Shown here in pieces: positions 1-8,503 of a stretch of DNA of 36,333 nt (positions within the stretch are counted from its first letter, which is position 1; each line of letters begins with the position of its first letter). The stretch is taken from NCBI GenBank assembly GCA_001767925.1, contig MEMM01000028.1, positions 35,358 through 71,690 on the forward strand, given 5' to 3'. This stretch comes from Alphaproteobacteria bacterium RIFCSPHIGHO2_12_FULL_63_12 (GTDB lineage Bacteria > Pseudomonadota > Alphaproteobacteria > Caulobacterales > Parvularculaceae). The notes beneath the pieces are model-generated. The model was given only the letters and a program-made list of their open reading frames with translations, ran no database searches and was not told the origin of the DNA. A program made the translations under genes and the position numbers.

Positions 1-2021
1 ACTTCGCGCCGACGAACTTCTACCAGCGTCCTGACGAGCGTTATACGCTCGGCGCGTTCGCGCATTACGAAGTCAATGAGCATGCCGACGTCTATGCCCA
101 AACGATGTTCTATGACTACACATCGGATGCGCAGATCGCGTTTTCGGGCGACTTCGGCAATTCGTCGACCATCAATTGCGACAACCCGCTTCTGTCGGCG
201 CAGCAAGCCTCGATCATCTGCGGCGCCAACGCCGGCGTCGCGGGACAAGTCGGCGGCGTCTACGTGCTCCGTCGTCTTGTTGAGGGTCTGCCGCGTAACG
301 ACCATATCCGCCTGACCAGCTTCCGCATGGTTGGCGGGGTTCGCGGCGAAATCTCGGAGGGCTGGAATTACGACGCCTTCTTCCAGTATGCGAACACGCA
401 TAACGCCCAGCAATATCAAAACGACGTGCAAGTTTCGAAGTTGCTTCAGGCGCTGGACGTTGTCGATAACGGATCAGGTCCGCAGTGCCGCGACACGTCG
501 GGCGGATGCGTTCCGTTCAACCCGTGGACAATCGGCGGCGTTACGCCGGCGGCGGTCGCGTTCGTTTCCGTTCCGTCCTTCCAGGATGGCGACACCTTCC
601 AATATCTCGGCCAGGCCACGATCAATGGTGACCTCGGGCGTTATGGCATGAAGTCGCCGTGGGCCGAAGACGGCATCGGGATCGCCGGCGGTATCGAATG
701 GCGTAAAGACAAGCTGAAATACTCGCCGGACGCCTTGTTCCAGGCGGGCGACCTCGCGGGCCAAGGCGGTACCACGCCGCCGACGAGCGGCTCGATCGAA
801 ACGACGGACTTCTTTGTCGAAGCCAAGATTCCGCTCGTAACCGGCATGGCGTTCGCCGAAGCCCTCACTTTCGAGGGCGGCTATCGTCATTCGGACGTCT
901 CGACCGCAGGCTCGTTCTCGACCTGGAAACTCCAGGGCGATTGGCAGATCACCCCGGACATTCGCGTCCGCGGCGGCTGGCAGCGTGCGGCGCGGTCCGC
1001 GAACGTCATCGAATCGTTCTCGCCGCAATCAACCGGCCTGACGGGTCTTACTTTGGATCCGTGCGCCGGTCCTGAAACCGCTCCTGGCTCCGGCGTCTTG
1101 GCGGTGTCCGGCGCTACCTTGGCGCAGTGCGCCAATACCGGCGTGACGGCCGGCCAGTTCGGCAACATCGTCGACAACCCTGCCGGTCAGTACAATGGCG
1201 TTTTCGGCGGCAATCCGAGCCTCAATCCGGAAACCTCCGACACCTATACCGTCGGCGTTGTCCTGACGCCGGAGTTCGTCCCGGGTAATCTCCTGGTGTC
1301 GGTCGACTATTTCGACATCACGGTTAAGGACTTCATCAGCGTCATTCTGGCCCAAGACTCGATGGACCAGTGCTTGACGACGGGCAACCCGACGTTCTGC
1401 AATCTTATCGTGCGCAACCCCTCGAGCGGATCGCTCTGGCTGGGCAATACGACCGGCTTCCTTGCGACCAACACCAACACCGGTTCGTTGGCGACTTCCG
1501 GCCTCGATTTCAATGCAGATTACAGTTTCGATCTCGATGAAATCGGGCTTGGAAACGCTGGCGGGTTGAACTTCAACTTTGTCGGCACGTATCTGATCGA
1601 CATTTCAACAGAGTCGTTCCCCGGATCGACTCCGTTTGACTGCTCCGGCCTGTATAGCGGCCGGTGCGGCACGCCGAACCCGACTTGGCGGCATAAGTTC
1701 CGCGCGACTTGGGAAATGCCGATCGGCATTGATGCGTCGGTCTCATGGCGGATGTTCTCGGCGGTCGATCTCGACGGCGTGACCGTCAATCCGCTCAACC
1801 GGCAGCATACGCTGGAAGCCCGGCACTATATCGACGTCGCGGCGTCCTACAACGTGACGGATAACTGGAACGTCCGTGTCGGTGCGAACAACGTGCTCGA
1901 CAAGGATCCGCCGCTTGGCGCCGGAGCGGTTGCTGCTCCGTTCGGCAACGGCAACACCTACCCGCAGGTTTATGACGCACTTGGTCGTTACCTGTTCATC
2001 GGCACGACGATCGACTTCTAA
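1..2021 (+). CDS. TonB-dependent receptor, C-terminal part (5' end outside window)
   Basis: The reading frame is open from base 3 to the stop at 2019-2021 and gives about 672 residues, so the signal peptide, most or all of the plug domain and the start codon lie upstream. What is visible is outer-membrane beta-barrel sequence: alternating aromatic/polar strands, the typical receptor stretch NPSLNPETSDTYTVG in the last third, and a final Phe (GTTIDF), the usual terminal residue of barrel proteins recognised by the BAM machinery. Such receptors import siderophores, cobalamin, sugars or other large ligands using TonB energy; the ligand cannot be told from this part. It has four or more Cys residues in loop-like segments, common in receptors of marine and aquatic Alphaproteobacteria. 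A strong terminator follows 24 bases after the stop. Family assignment is firm; substrate is unknown. Confidence 0.93.
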   Translation, partial: FAPTNFYQRPDERYTLGAFAHYEVNEHADVYAQTMFYDYTSDAQIAFSGDFGNSSTINCDNPLLSAQQASIICGANAGVAGQVGGVYVLRRLVEGLPRNDHIRLTSFRMVGGVRGEISEGWNYDAFFQYANTHNAQQYQNDVQVSKLLQALDVVDNGSGPQCRDTSGGCVPFNPWTIGGVTPAAVAFVSVPSFQDGDTFQYLGQATINGDLGRYGMKSPWAEDGIGIAGGIEWRKDKLKYSPDALFQAGDLAGQGGTTPPTSGSIETTDFFVEAKIPLVTGMAFAEALTFEGGYRHSDVSTAGSFSTWKLQGDWQITPDIRVRGGWQRAARSANVIESFSPQSTGLTGLTLDPCAGPETAPGSGVLAVSGATLAQCANTGVTAGQFGNIVDNPAGQYNGVFGGNPSLNPETSDTYTVGVVLTPEFVPGNLLVSVDYFDITVKDFISVILAQDSMDQCLTTGNPTFCNLIVRNPSSGSLWLGNTTGFLATNTNTGSLATSGLDFNADYSFDLDEIGLGNAGGLNFNFVGTYLIDISTESFPGSTPFDCSGLYSGRCGTPNPTWRHKFRATWEMPIGIDASVSWRMFSAVDLDGVTVNPLNRQHTLEARHYIDVAASYNVTDNWNVRVGANNVLDKDPPLGAGAVAAPFGNGNTYPQVYDALGRYLFIGTTIDF

Positions 2022-2044
2022 TCGTCGGCCTAATTCGACTATCG

Positions 2045-2076
2045 GCGGCGGGTCGAAAGACCCGCCGCTTTTTTTT
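2045..2076 (+). terminator. Rho-independent terminator after the TonB-dependent receptor
   Basis: A perfect 10-bp stem (GCGGCGGGTC / GACCCGCCGC) closes a GAAA tetraloop and is followed by eight T. It lies 24 bases after the receptor stop codon and should end its transcript, separating it from the small exported protein gene at 2123. Confidence 0.93.
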
Positions 2077-2090
2077 GCTATTCAAATAGC
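2077..2090 (+). repeat. Short perfect inverted repeat before the 2123 gene
   Basis: GCTATT-CA-AATAGC has perfect 6-bp arms with a 2-base centre, directly after the terminator T-run and 32 bases before the next start codon. It could be an operator for the downstream gene or chance; no family can be named. Confidence 0.35.
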
Positions 2091-2122
2091 ATAACCTCCG
2101 CCGGTCATTCCGGAGCCAATCG

Positions 2123-2707
2123 ATGCGCTTGTCTTTATTGTCCGCCAGTCTGGCCTTCCTCGTTTCCACGCCTGCCCTCGCCCAACAAGGCGACGCGGCC
2201 GTCGCCGACGCAATCGGATGTCAAGCCGTGCGCGGCGCCAAAGCGCGCCTTAGTTGCTTCGAGGCTGCCGTTTCCGGGCTCCGCGAAGCTTTCCCGGACG
2301 CTACCGCTCTTGTCGCCGATCGGGCCGCAGCCGCGCGAGCCGCCGCGATCAAGCAGGAAACAGATGAATTCGGATTGTTTGAACGTGAGGAGAAATCTTC
2401 TTCAACCGACTACGAAAAAGATGCTTTCGGCACAAACGATTTACCGACAGTAGCGGGTGGCGACGATGATGAAGTCAAAAGCGTGAATGGAATTGCGATC
2501 GAAATCGGAAAAAATAATGCCGGCAAGATATTCGTTGTTCTCGATAACGGCCAAGTCTGGCGCCAAATCACGGGCGACAAAAGCACCCCGTATATTCCGA
2601 GAAAGGCGGAAGGGCTTCCAGTCGTTATCAAAAAAGGATTGATGGGCAGCTATTTCATCAAGGTCGGCAACGCAAAAGATGCGTTTAAAGCCCAACGCAT
2701 CAAATAG
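2123..2707 (+). CDS. Small exported (periplasmic) protein of unknown function
   Basis: 194 residues. A clear Sec signal peptide runs to about residue 20 (hydrophobic MRLSLLSASLAFLVSTPALA, cleavage after ALA). Next comes CQAVRGAKARLSCFEAA, a Cys...ARLxCF pattern seen near the N-terminus of several small exported proteobacterial proteins; the two Cys could form a disulfide. The middle (residues 80-115) is acidic and probably disordered. The C-terminal 75 residues alternate in a beta-like pattern with a basic end. The start has a GGAG ribosome site 8 bases upstream. Its last 8 bases overlap the end of the convergent TPR/oxygenase gene. The second half is markedly richer in A and T than the flanking genes. 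I cannot assign a function. Confidence 0.8.
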   Translation: MRLSLLSASLAFLVSTPALAQQGDAAVADAIGCQAVRGAKARLSCFEAAVSGLREAFPDATALVADRAAAARAAAIKQETDEFGLFEREEKSSSTDYEKDAFGTNDLPTVAGGDDDEVKSVNGIAIEIGKNNAGKIFVVLDNGQVWRQITGDKSTPYIPRKAEGLPVVIKKGLMGSYFIKVGNAKDAFKAQRIK

Positions 2708-4106
2708 GCTGCGCAGGCAGCGAATCGCCGGCGATGGTCAGTCTGGTTGTAGCGGCGGAGAATGGCGCCGTCCCGTGCCACATATAACTTGGGAACACGA
2801 CCATCACGCCTTTTTGCGGCCGGACAAATAGTTCCGGATCAAGCGATGGCGTCGTTGGAATTCCGGGCTCGCCAAATTTCAGCCAGCCGCTTTTGTCGTT
2901 TTCGGTTTTCGGCTCCGGAAAACGTAAGTGACACGCGGACGATAACCAGCCCTGTGGGTGAACATGATCGACGTGATAGCCGCTCGACTTTAATGCGATC
3001 GACCAAATGCTGAATAACCGGTATCCGCCGCGATTTCGAATTCGAAGCGGGTCGGTTCCAACGCCGAGCTGGTCAATATAGGATTGAATTGGGCCGCGCA
3101 CCGCTTCCGTCACCGCCCGGATCGCAGGGTCGGCATGCGCGTTCAACGACTGTAACTGGCTTCCATTCCGCACCGATTGACCAAATGGATGCGACTTATA
3201 ATGATGGTGTCGATCAAGCGCTTCGATTAGATCATCAACATATTGCTCGGCCGAGCGCCAACCGGGCGGACATGCAAGCGGAAAGCCGGCGACAAACCGT
3301 TTGTAGTCAAAGACGGCGTGATATCGCTCATCCTCCAGCATCCGCCACGCCGTCGCTTGCAGGGCGATATATAATTGATCCAGCGGGTATTGCGCGCGCA
3401 GCCTTCCGATCTCCCGTAACGCCTCCAGCGGCTCTCCGACCGCGAGAAGAGACCTGCACAATGCCTGCCTTATCAACGGGTTGTGCGGCTCTTTAGCGTA
3501 TGCTGCGCGCGCATGTCGGAGCGCCGCAATAAATTCGCCCGCGGCGAGAGCGGCATTCAGCGTCGCCATTTCGAGATGAAGATTGAAATCCGCGCCCATT
3601 TTTGTGAACGCCAGGATTTCCTCATACTCTCCACGCGCGTCGCCTGTCTGCCCGATAATCTGGGCACGGACCATTCGCAATTCCATGTCCTGAGGAAACG
3701 CCGCAATCGCTGAATTTATTTTCACCAGCGCCAGGGCGCGATCGGCGGTCATCATCCAGATGAGTTGGGCGTAATCCTTTTGCACGACAGCATCATTTGG
3801 ACGCAATTCGATAGCGCGCTGGAATGCCTGCTTGGCTTCTTCGAGCCTTTCATCGCCGGCAAGGGCTTTCCCCAGAACTCGCCATGTCTCCGGCGCCTGG
3901 ATACCGGCATTGATCGCGCGCTGCGCCCAGTCGATCGCTTCCTTGTGTCTGTCGGCGTCGCCAAGCGCGCCTGCAAGGTTGTGCATGACGGCAAGGTTCG
4001 TCGGTGCGATTTCGACAATGGCGCGAAAGGCGGCGATCGCTTCGTCCATACGGCCGGCGGCCTTCAGGCTATTCGCATGTTGGGTCAATTCGCTAAGAGT
4101 CGCCAC
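2700..4106 (-). CDS. TPR protein with C-terminal 2-oxoglutarate/Fe(II) oxygenase-like domain
   Basis: 468 residues. The first 270 or so are helical tetratricopeptide-type repeats (for example the units around residues 4-110 with the A-x-x-x-x-x-A-I-x-x-x-P pattern). The C-terminal 200 residues look like the putative 2OG-Fe(II) oxygenase group often fused to TPRs: H378-x-D380 with H381/H383 in GYHVDHVHPQGWLS as metal-site candidates, a distal His444 in YMWHGTAPF, and Arg455 in TTRLTIAGD as the likely 2-oxoglutarate anchor. Such enzymes hydroxylate unknown, perhaps peptide or protein, substrates. The start is supported by AAGGA seven bases upstream. No signal peptide, so cytoplasmic. It converges on, and overlaps by 8 bases, the exported protein gene. 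Domain calls rest on motif reading; the substrate is unknown. Confidence 0.82.
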   Translation of the reverse strand: MATLSELTQHANSLKAAGRMDEAIAAFRAIVEIAPTNLAVMHNLAGALGDADRHKEAIDWAQRAINAGIQAPETWRVLGKALAGDERLEEAKQAFQRAIELRPNDAVVQKDYAQLIWMMTADRALALVKINSAIAAFPQDMELRMVRAQIIGQTGDARGEYEEILAFTKMGADFNLHLEMATLNAALAAGEFIAALRHARAAYAKEPHNPLIRQALCRSLLAVGEPLEALREIGRLRAQYPLDQLYIALQATAWRMLEDERYHAVFDYKRFVAGFPLACPPGWRSAEQYVDDLIEALDRHHHYKSHPFGQSVRNGSQLQSLNAHADPAIRAVTEAVRGPIQSYIDQLGVGTDPLRIRNRGGYRLFSIWSIALKSSGYHVDHVHPQGWLSSACHLRFPEPKTENDKSGWLKFGEPGIPTTPSLDPELFVRPQKGVMVVFPSYMWHGTAPFSAATTRLTIAGDSLPAQPI

Positions 4107-4191
4107 GCAATATCCTTGTTGATCGGCGTATCATGCCGTTTATGATCAATTTTTCGGGCGGAATAGCCCTTCCCCGTTCACGGAGACGAAT

Positions 4192-5055
4192 TTGGCGCAT
4201 CTGGATATCGCGGTTTTGACCCAGGACAAATTGCGGCTCAATTTACGAAAATTCTCCGGCGGCCCCAAAGCGCCTGTTTTGTGCCTACCCGGCCTCACCC
4301 GCAACGCGGCGGATTTCGAGGACTTTGCGCCGGTCGCCGCCGCGACCGGCAGGGACGTTTATGCTCTGTCGCTGCGCGGACGCGGCCGGTCGGATCACGA
4401 CCCCGACTTTCGCAATTATTTTCCGACGACCTATGTCCGCGACGTCCTCGCCGCGCTCGACCAGCTGGGGCTGGCGCGCGCGATATTTGTTGGGACCTCG
4501 CTCGGCGGCATCGTGACCATGCTGACGGCGGCGCTCGCCCCGGAACGGATCGCCGGCGCTGTCATTAACGACGTCGGACCCGAACTCGCGCCGGAAGGAA
4601 TCGCCCGGATCGCCGGTTATGTCGGCGCCAACGCCGCCGGCCTGGTCGCCGTCGCCCCGGATCTCGCCGCCGCCATCGAGCGGATTCGCGCCGTCAACGA
4701 GGTCGCCTTCCCCGGGAAAGATATTGCCTTCTGGGAAAAATTCGCGCGCCGGACATTTGCGCAGCAGGCCGACGGATCGTGGATGCTCGACTATGATCCC
4801 AATATCGGCAAGGCGCTCCTTGAAGCAGGGCCCGCGCCCGATCTTTGGGAGCCCTTCGCGGCGCTCAAGACGATACCGACCCTCATTCTTCGTGGCGCGA
4901 TCAGCGACCTGCTCTCCGTCCCGATCGTCGATAGGATGCGCGCCGCAAGGCCCGGATTCGATTATTGCGAGGTCGCCGGCGTCGGTCACGCGCCGACCCT
5001 CACCGAACCGGACGCCTGGCGCGCGATCCAGCGGTTTATTTCGCAAATCGACTGA
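4192..5055 (+). CDS. Alpha/beta-fold hydrolase
   Basis: 287 residues, the usual size for this superfamily. The nucleophile elbow GTSLGG places Ser103. Asp239 (GAISDLLS) and His266 (GVGHAPTL) complete a plausible catalytic triad. The oxyanion segment LPGLTRNAADF follows beta-strand 3 near residues 32-42. The start is TTG, chosen because GGAGA lies 5 bases before it and no ATG fits the N-terminus better. No signal peptide, so probably cytoplasmic. It stands alone, divergent from the TPR/oxygenase gene and convergent with the sulfur operon ending at 5061. Likely acts on a small ester or similar substrate; specificity cannot be read from the sequence. Confidence 0.9.
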   Translation: MAHLDIAVLTQDKLRLNLRKFSGGPKAPVLCLPGLTRNAADFEDFAPVAAATGRDVYALSLRGRGRSDHDPDFRNYFPTTYVRDVLAALDQLGLARAIFVGTSLGGIVTMLTAALAPERIAGAVINDVGPELAPEGIARIAGYVGANAAGLVAVAPDLAAAIERIRAVNEVAFPGKDIAFWEKFARRTFAQQADGSWMLDYDPNIGKALLEAGPAPDLWEPFAALKTIPTLILRGAISDLLSVPIVDRMRAARPGFDYCEVAGVGHAPTLTEPDAWRAIQRFISQID

Positions 5056-5060
5056 GAAAT

Positions 5061-5789
5061 CTAAAGGCGGTGAATGCCGCATTCGGTCTTGGCGAGACCG
5101 CGCCAGCGGCCGGCGCGCGCATTATCGCCGGGCGCCGTCGGCGCCGTGCAGGGCCAGCAGCCGATCGAAGAAAATCCGTTTTCAACAAGAGGATGCGCCG
5201 GCAACCCATGTGCGGTCATGTACTCATCGAGATCGTCGGCGGACCAGCGCGCCAACGGATTGATCTTGATATGCGGCGGCGCCGTCTCGACCAGCGGCAG
5301 GAACGACCGCAGGCTTCCATGGATGCGTTTGCGCCCGGTAATCCACGCATCATATCCGTTAAGCGCCGCCCTGAGCGGACGCACTTTACGCAGCGCGCAG
5401 CAGGCGTCGTTATCGCGCTTCCAGAGATCGCCCCTGGGGTCAGTCCGCGACAGGTCAGCCTCGTCGGGGCGGATCGGGAGGACATTGACGAGACCGAGAA
5501 GCCGCGTGAGTTCCTCGCGATAGGCGTTCGTCTGAACAAAATGCTTCTCGGTGTCGATGAAGAGGACCGGCGTCGACGGATCGACAGAGGCGACGAGGTG
5601 CAACAGCGCCGCCGATTCAGCGCCAAACGAGGAAACAAGCGCGATGCGACCGCGAAACTCATCCAGCGTCGCAGCGACGATCTCCCGCGGCGCGAGATCT
5701 TGCGCTTCGCGGTTAAGCGTTTCAGCGCGCGCTTCGAGTGAGAGCGGCGCGGCTGGTGCGAGCGGAAGTTTCAGCGCCGCGGCGGTCAT
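5061..5789 (-). CDS. cysH: Adenylyl-sulfate (APS) reductase, assimilatory, thioredoxin-dependent
   Basis: 242 residues from ATG 5789. Upstream GTG 5801 is also in frame and overlaps the DUF934 stop, but GAGG sits at the right distance for the ATG. The enzyme reduces activated sulfate to sulfite, taking electrons from thioredoxin. Visible are the nucleotide-binding SSFGAESA near residue 53, the catalytic Cys237 in KTECGIHRL at the very C-terminus, and two Cys pairs, Cys130-Cys131 (DACCALRK) and Cys211-x-x-Cys214 (GCWPCT). Those pairs bind a [4Fe-4S] cluster and mark APS reductases rather than the cluster-free PAPS reductases of enterobacteria. Last gene of the sulfur operon, convergent with the hydrolase and only 5 bases from it. 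Confidence 0.95.
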   Translation of the reverse strand: MTAAALKLPLAPAAPLSLEARAETLNREAQDLAPREIVAATLDEFRGRIALVSSFGAESAALLHLVASVDPSTPVLFIDTEKHFVQTNAYREELTRLLGLVNVLPIRPDEADLSRTDPRGDLWKRDNDACCALRKVRPLRAALNGYDAWITGRKRIHGSLRSFLPLVETAPPHIKINPLARWSADDLDEYMTAHGLPAHPLVENGFSSIGCWPCTAPTAPGDNARAGRWRGLAKTECGIHRL

Positions 5790-5797
5790 CGTAATCC

Positions 5798-6262
5798 TCA
5801 CGCCGCCGCGCGTTTAGCGGCGCGCAAGTCGCGAATGGGAACGGAACTGTCGGCGGCCGGTTGATAGAAAACGGAATAGGCGGACAACGCGCGGCGGAAT
5901 CCGTCCGCGTCGCCCGCGCCGATTTCAAACGCGTCAAAGCCGGCGCGCGCCATGAACAGCACCTGATCGCACAATACGGCGCCGCGCGCGCGGATTTCTC
6001 CTGTGAAGTTCAGCCGCTCGCGCAGGATGCGCGCCTGTGAATAGGCGCGGCCGTCCTGAAAGGACGGAAAATCAAGGATGACTGCGGAGAAGAATCGCAC
6101 GATTTCGCCGAGCGCGTCGACATCTTCAGTGTTAGGTATCGAAATAGCAAATCGCCCGGCTTCGGGACGAACGCCATCGCGCCACGATTCGAGCGTAATT
6201 TCTTCACCGTACGACCGGTCATCGATCGCGATGCCGGCGTCAGACAGTCGAAGCGTCGACAT
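5798..6262 (-). CDS. DUF934 family protein, sulfite reduction accessory
   Basis: 154 residues, DUF934 family, seen repeatedly between sulfite reductase and cysH genes in Proteobacteria. Its biochemical role is not established; a part in supplying electrons to, or assembling, sulfite reductase has been suggested by context. The start is unusually well defined: AAGGAGGT (complement of 6268-6275) lies 5 bases before ATG 6262, inside the last codons of cysI, so the gene overlaps cysI by 23 bases. A longer open frame upstream is a shadow within cysI. The protein has no signal peptide or membrane segment. ATG/GTG overlap with the start region of cysH suggests translational coupling. Confidence 0.9.
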   Translation of the reverse strand: MSTLRLSDAGIAIDDRSYGEEITLESWRDGVRPEAGRFAISIPNTEDVDALGEIVRFFSAVILDFPSFQDGRAYSQARILRERLNFTGEIRARGAVLCDQVLFMARAGFDAFEIGAGDADGFRRALSAYSVFYQPAADSSVPIRDLRAAKRAAA

Positions 6263-7901
6263 AAAGAACCTCCTTGAAAGGGTCAGGTCCGAGGCGGCGA
6301 TAGGCGTCGAGAAAGCGTTCGCCGGTCTTGCGGTTTTCCTTGTAAAATTCGACGAGGCGGCTGATCGCGCCGACAACCTCGCCCGAGGCGAAACCGCGGC
6401 CGGTGATGGCGCCGATGCTGGCGTCGTCGGCGCCCGAACCGCCGAGCGTGATCTGGTAGAATTCATCGCCTTTTTTATCGACGCCGAGGATTCCGATATG
6501 ACCGGCGTGGTGGTGGCCGCAGGCGTTGATGCAGCCGGAGATTTTTATCTTCAACTCGCCGATGTCAGCCGCTTCGTCCGGATCTGCGAAGCGCTCGGCG
6601 ATCTTCTGCGCCACCGGAATCGAGCGGGCGTTTGCTAGATCGCAATAATCCAGTCCCGGGCAGGCGATGATATCGCTGATGAGGCCGATATTGGCGGTCG
6701 CCAGTCCTGCGTCATCCAGGCCTCGCCATACCGCAAAGAGATCATCCTTCTTCACATGAGGCAGGACAAGGTTTTGCTCATGCGTGGCGCGCGCTTCGTC
6801 GAAAGAGTAGCGCTCGCAAAGTTCGGCGACCGCCTCCATCTGATCGGCGGCGATATCGCCTGGCGGCTTGCCGATCGGCTTCAGCGAGATGTTCACGATC
6901 GCATATCCCGCTTGCCTGTGCGGACGGGCGTTCGTCGCAACCCAGCGATCGAATTCGCCATACTCGCCGCGCGCAGCGGCGAGCGCTGCGCTTTCGTCAT
7001 CAAGCGTTTCAAATCTGGGCGGCGCGAAGTGACGCCTGATCCGCAGCAGTTCGGAAAGCGGCGCGTCGAGCCGTTCGCGGTCGGATTTCAACCATTCCTC
7101 ATCGACCTGACGGCGGAAATCCTCGACATCGGCGGCAACGAGAATCTTGATGCGCGCTTTGTATTTGTTGTCGCGCCTTCCGTGCTGGTTATAGACGCGC
7201 AAGATCGCTTCGAGATAGGACAACAGGTGCTTTTCAGGCAGGAATTTTCGCACGGTTTCGGCGATATAAGGTGTCCGACCGAGACCGCCGCCGACCAAAA
7301 CTTCAAATCCGCGATCGCCCTTTTCGTTTCTGTATAGTTTGAGGCCAATGTCATGCACCTTGATCGCGGCGCGATCTTCCTCGCTCGCGGTCACCGCAAT
7401 CTTGAACTTTCGCGGCAGGAATGAAAATTCCGGGTGCAGGCTCGACCATTGGCGAATTACTTCAGACCAGATTCGCGGATCATCGACTTCGCCCGCCGCG
7501 GCGCCGGCGTAAGGGTCGGACGTGATATTGCGAATGCAGTTTCCCGATGTCTGGATAGCATGCATCGACACTTCGGCGAGGTCATCCAGAATATCGGGAA
7601 CATCGATCAACGCCGGCCAGTTGAACTGAATATTCTGGCGCGTCGTGAAATGCCCATATCCTTTGTCGTATTTGCGCGCGATATGCGCAAGGCGACGCAA
7701 CTGGGCTGACGAAAGGCTTCCGTAGGGAATGGCGATGCGCAGCATATAGGCGTGAAGCTGCAGATATAGGCCGTTCATCAGGCGAAGCGGTTTGAATTCT
7801 TCCTCGCTGAGATCGCCTGAAAGGCGGCGCGCAACCTGCCCGCGAAATTCCGCGGCGCGCTCCTTCACCAATGTTTCGTCATATTGATCGTAACGATACA
7901 T
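6240..7901 (-). CDS. cysI: Sulfite/nitrite reductase hemoprotein (siroheme, [4Fe-4S])
   Basis: 553 residues, the full length of the siroheme-dependent sulfite/nitrite reductase family. Two tandem half-domains are visible. The siroheme/[4Fe-4S] ligand set is intact: ACPGLDYC (about residues 413-419) and SGCINACGHHH (about 456-460), giving the Cys-x5-Cys...Cys-x3-Cys pattern. The N-terminal half carries YGHFTTRQNIQFNW, the substrate/siroheme loop. It performs the six-electron reduction of sulfite to sulfide. Neighbours cysG (siroheme) and cysH (sulfite supply) favour sulfite over nitrite as substrate. No CysJ flavoprotein gene is in the operon, so electrons must come from ferredoxin or a distant partner. 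The start shares one base with the stop of the upstream transferase gene (TGATG). Confidence 0.94.
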   Translation of the reverse strand: MYRYDQYDETLVKERAAEFRGQVARRLSGDLSEEEFKPLRLMNGLYLQLHAYMLRIAIPYGSLSSAQLRRLAHIARKYDKGYGHFTTRQNIQFNWPALIDVPDILDDLAEVSMHAIQTSGNCIRNITSDPYAGAAAGEVDDPRIWSEVIRQWSSLHPEFSFLPRKFKIAVTASEEDRAAIKVHDIGLKLYRNEKGDRGFEVLVGGGLGRTPYIAETVRKFLPEKHLLSYLEAILRVYNQHGRRDNKYKARIKILVAADVEDFRRQVDEEWLKSDRERLDAPLSELLRIRRHFAPPRFETLDDESAALAAARGEYGEFDRWVATNARPHRQAGYAIVNISLKPIGKPPGDIAADQMEAVAELCERYSFDEARATHEQNLVLPHVKKDDLFAVWRGLDDAGLATANIGLISDIIACPGLDYCDLANARSIPVAQKIAERFADPDEAADIGELKIKISGCINACGHHHAGHIGILGVDKKGDEFYQITLGGSGADDASIGAITGRGFASGEVVGAISRLVEFYKENRKTGERFLDAYRRLGPDPFKEVLYVDASTV

Positions 7902-8503
7902 CAGAGCGCCCCGATTTCGAGACGCTTTTCAACGCGTGCGATCCAACGTTTCACCGCAGGAAACGCGTGGAGATCAAAGCCTCCCTCATGTGCGGCGCGC
8001 GTATAGGCGACCAGCGCAATGTCGGCGAGCGAAAATTCGCTGGCGGCGATCCATTCTGCGTCGCCGAGCTGACGCTCCATACGCGTCAACGCGGCGAGAC
8101 CCCGTTCGAGAAGCTTCGGGTCGAGGTCGGCTTCAGGCTTCCCAAGATATGTCTTCAGAAAGCGCCGGACCGCAATATAGGGCTCGTGACTATATTGCTC
8201 CCAGAAGAGCCACTCATAAACCTTGGCGCGCTCAAAGGCCTTTTCCGGCAGCAATCCGCCGCCATGCTTCTCGGCGAGATAGAGAAGAATCGCGTTTGAT
8301 TGGGCGAGCGGGCGGCCCTTCGGCGTCAGCAACAAGGGGACCTGGCCTGCCGGATTTATTGCGAGGAAATCGGCGGTGCGCGTCTGGCCTTTTAATATAT
8401 CGGTTTCGATCCACTCAAAATCGAGCTGCAACGCTTCTAGCGTCCACTTAACCTTCAGGCAGTTGCCGCTGACGATGTCGCCGTAAACTTTATAGCCGCT
8501 CAT
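7901..8503 (-). CDS. Glutathione S-transferase family protein
   Basis: 200 residues with the two-domain GST plan: an N-terminal thioredoxin-fold half (GDIVSGNCLKVKWTLEALQL, then INPAGQVPLL with the cis-Pro that contacts glutathione, then LAQSNAILLYLAEKHG), followed by an all-helical half ending near residue 195. A Ser/Cys in VSGNCLK is the likely glutathione contact. It overlaps the DUF2849 gene by 14 bases and shares a base with the cysI start, so it is truly inside the sulfur operon. GST genes are not a usual member of this operon; a role in thiol or sulfite/persulfide chemistry is plausible but inferred. Substrate unknown. Confidence 0.92.
   Translation of the reverse strand: MSGYKVYGDIVSGNCLKVKWTLEALQLDFEWIETDILKGQTRTADFLAINPAGQVPLLLTPKGRPLAQSNAILLYLAEKHGGGLLPEKAFERAKVYEWLFWEQYSHEPYIAVRRFLKTYLGKPEADLDPKLLERGLAALTRMERQLGDAEWIAASEFSLADIALVAYTRAAHEGGFDLHAFPAVKRWIARVEKRLEIGAL

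Noticed and set aside
4119-4149. Inverted repeat TTGATC...GATCAA before the hydrolase gene
   Set aside because: Arms of six bases with a 19-base spacer are too weak to call an operator.
4285-5082. 265-codon open frame opposite the alpha/beta hydrolase
   Set aside because: The plus-strand gene has full catalytic motifs and a ribosome site; the reverse frame is Arg/Gly-rich and is a shadow.
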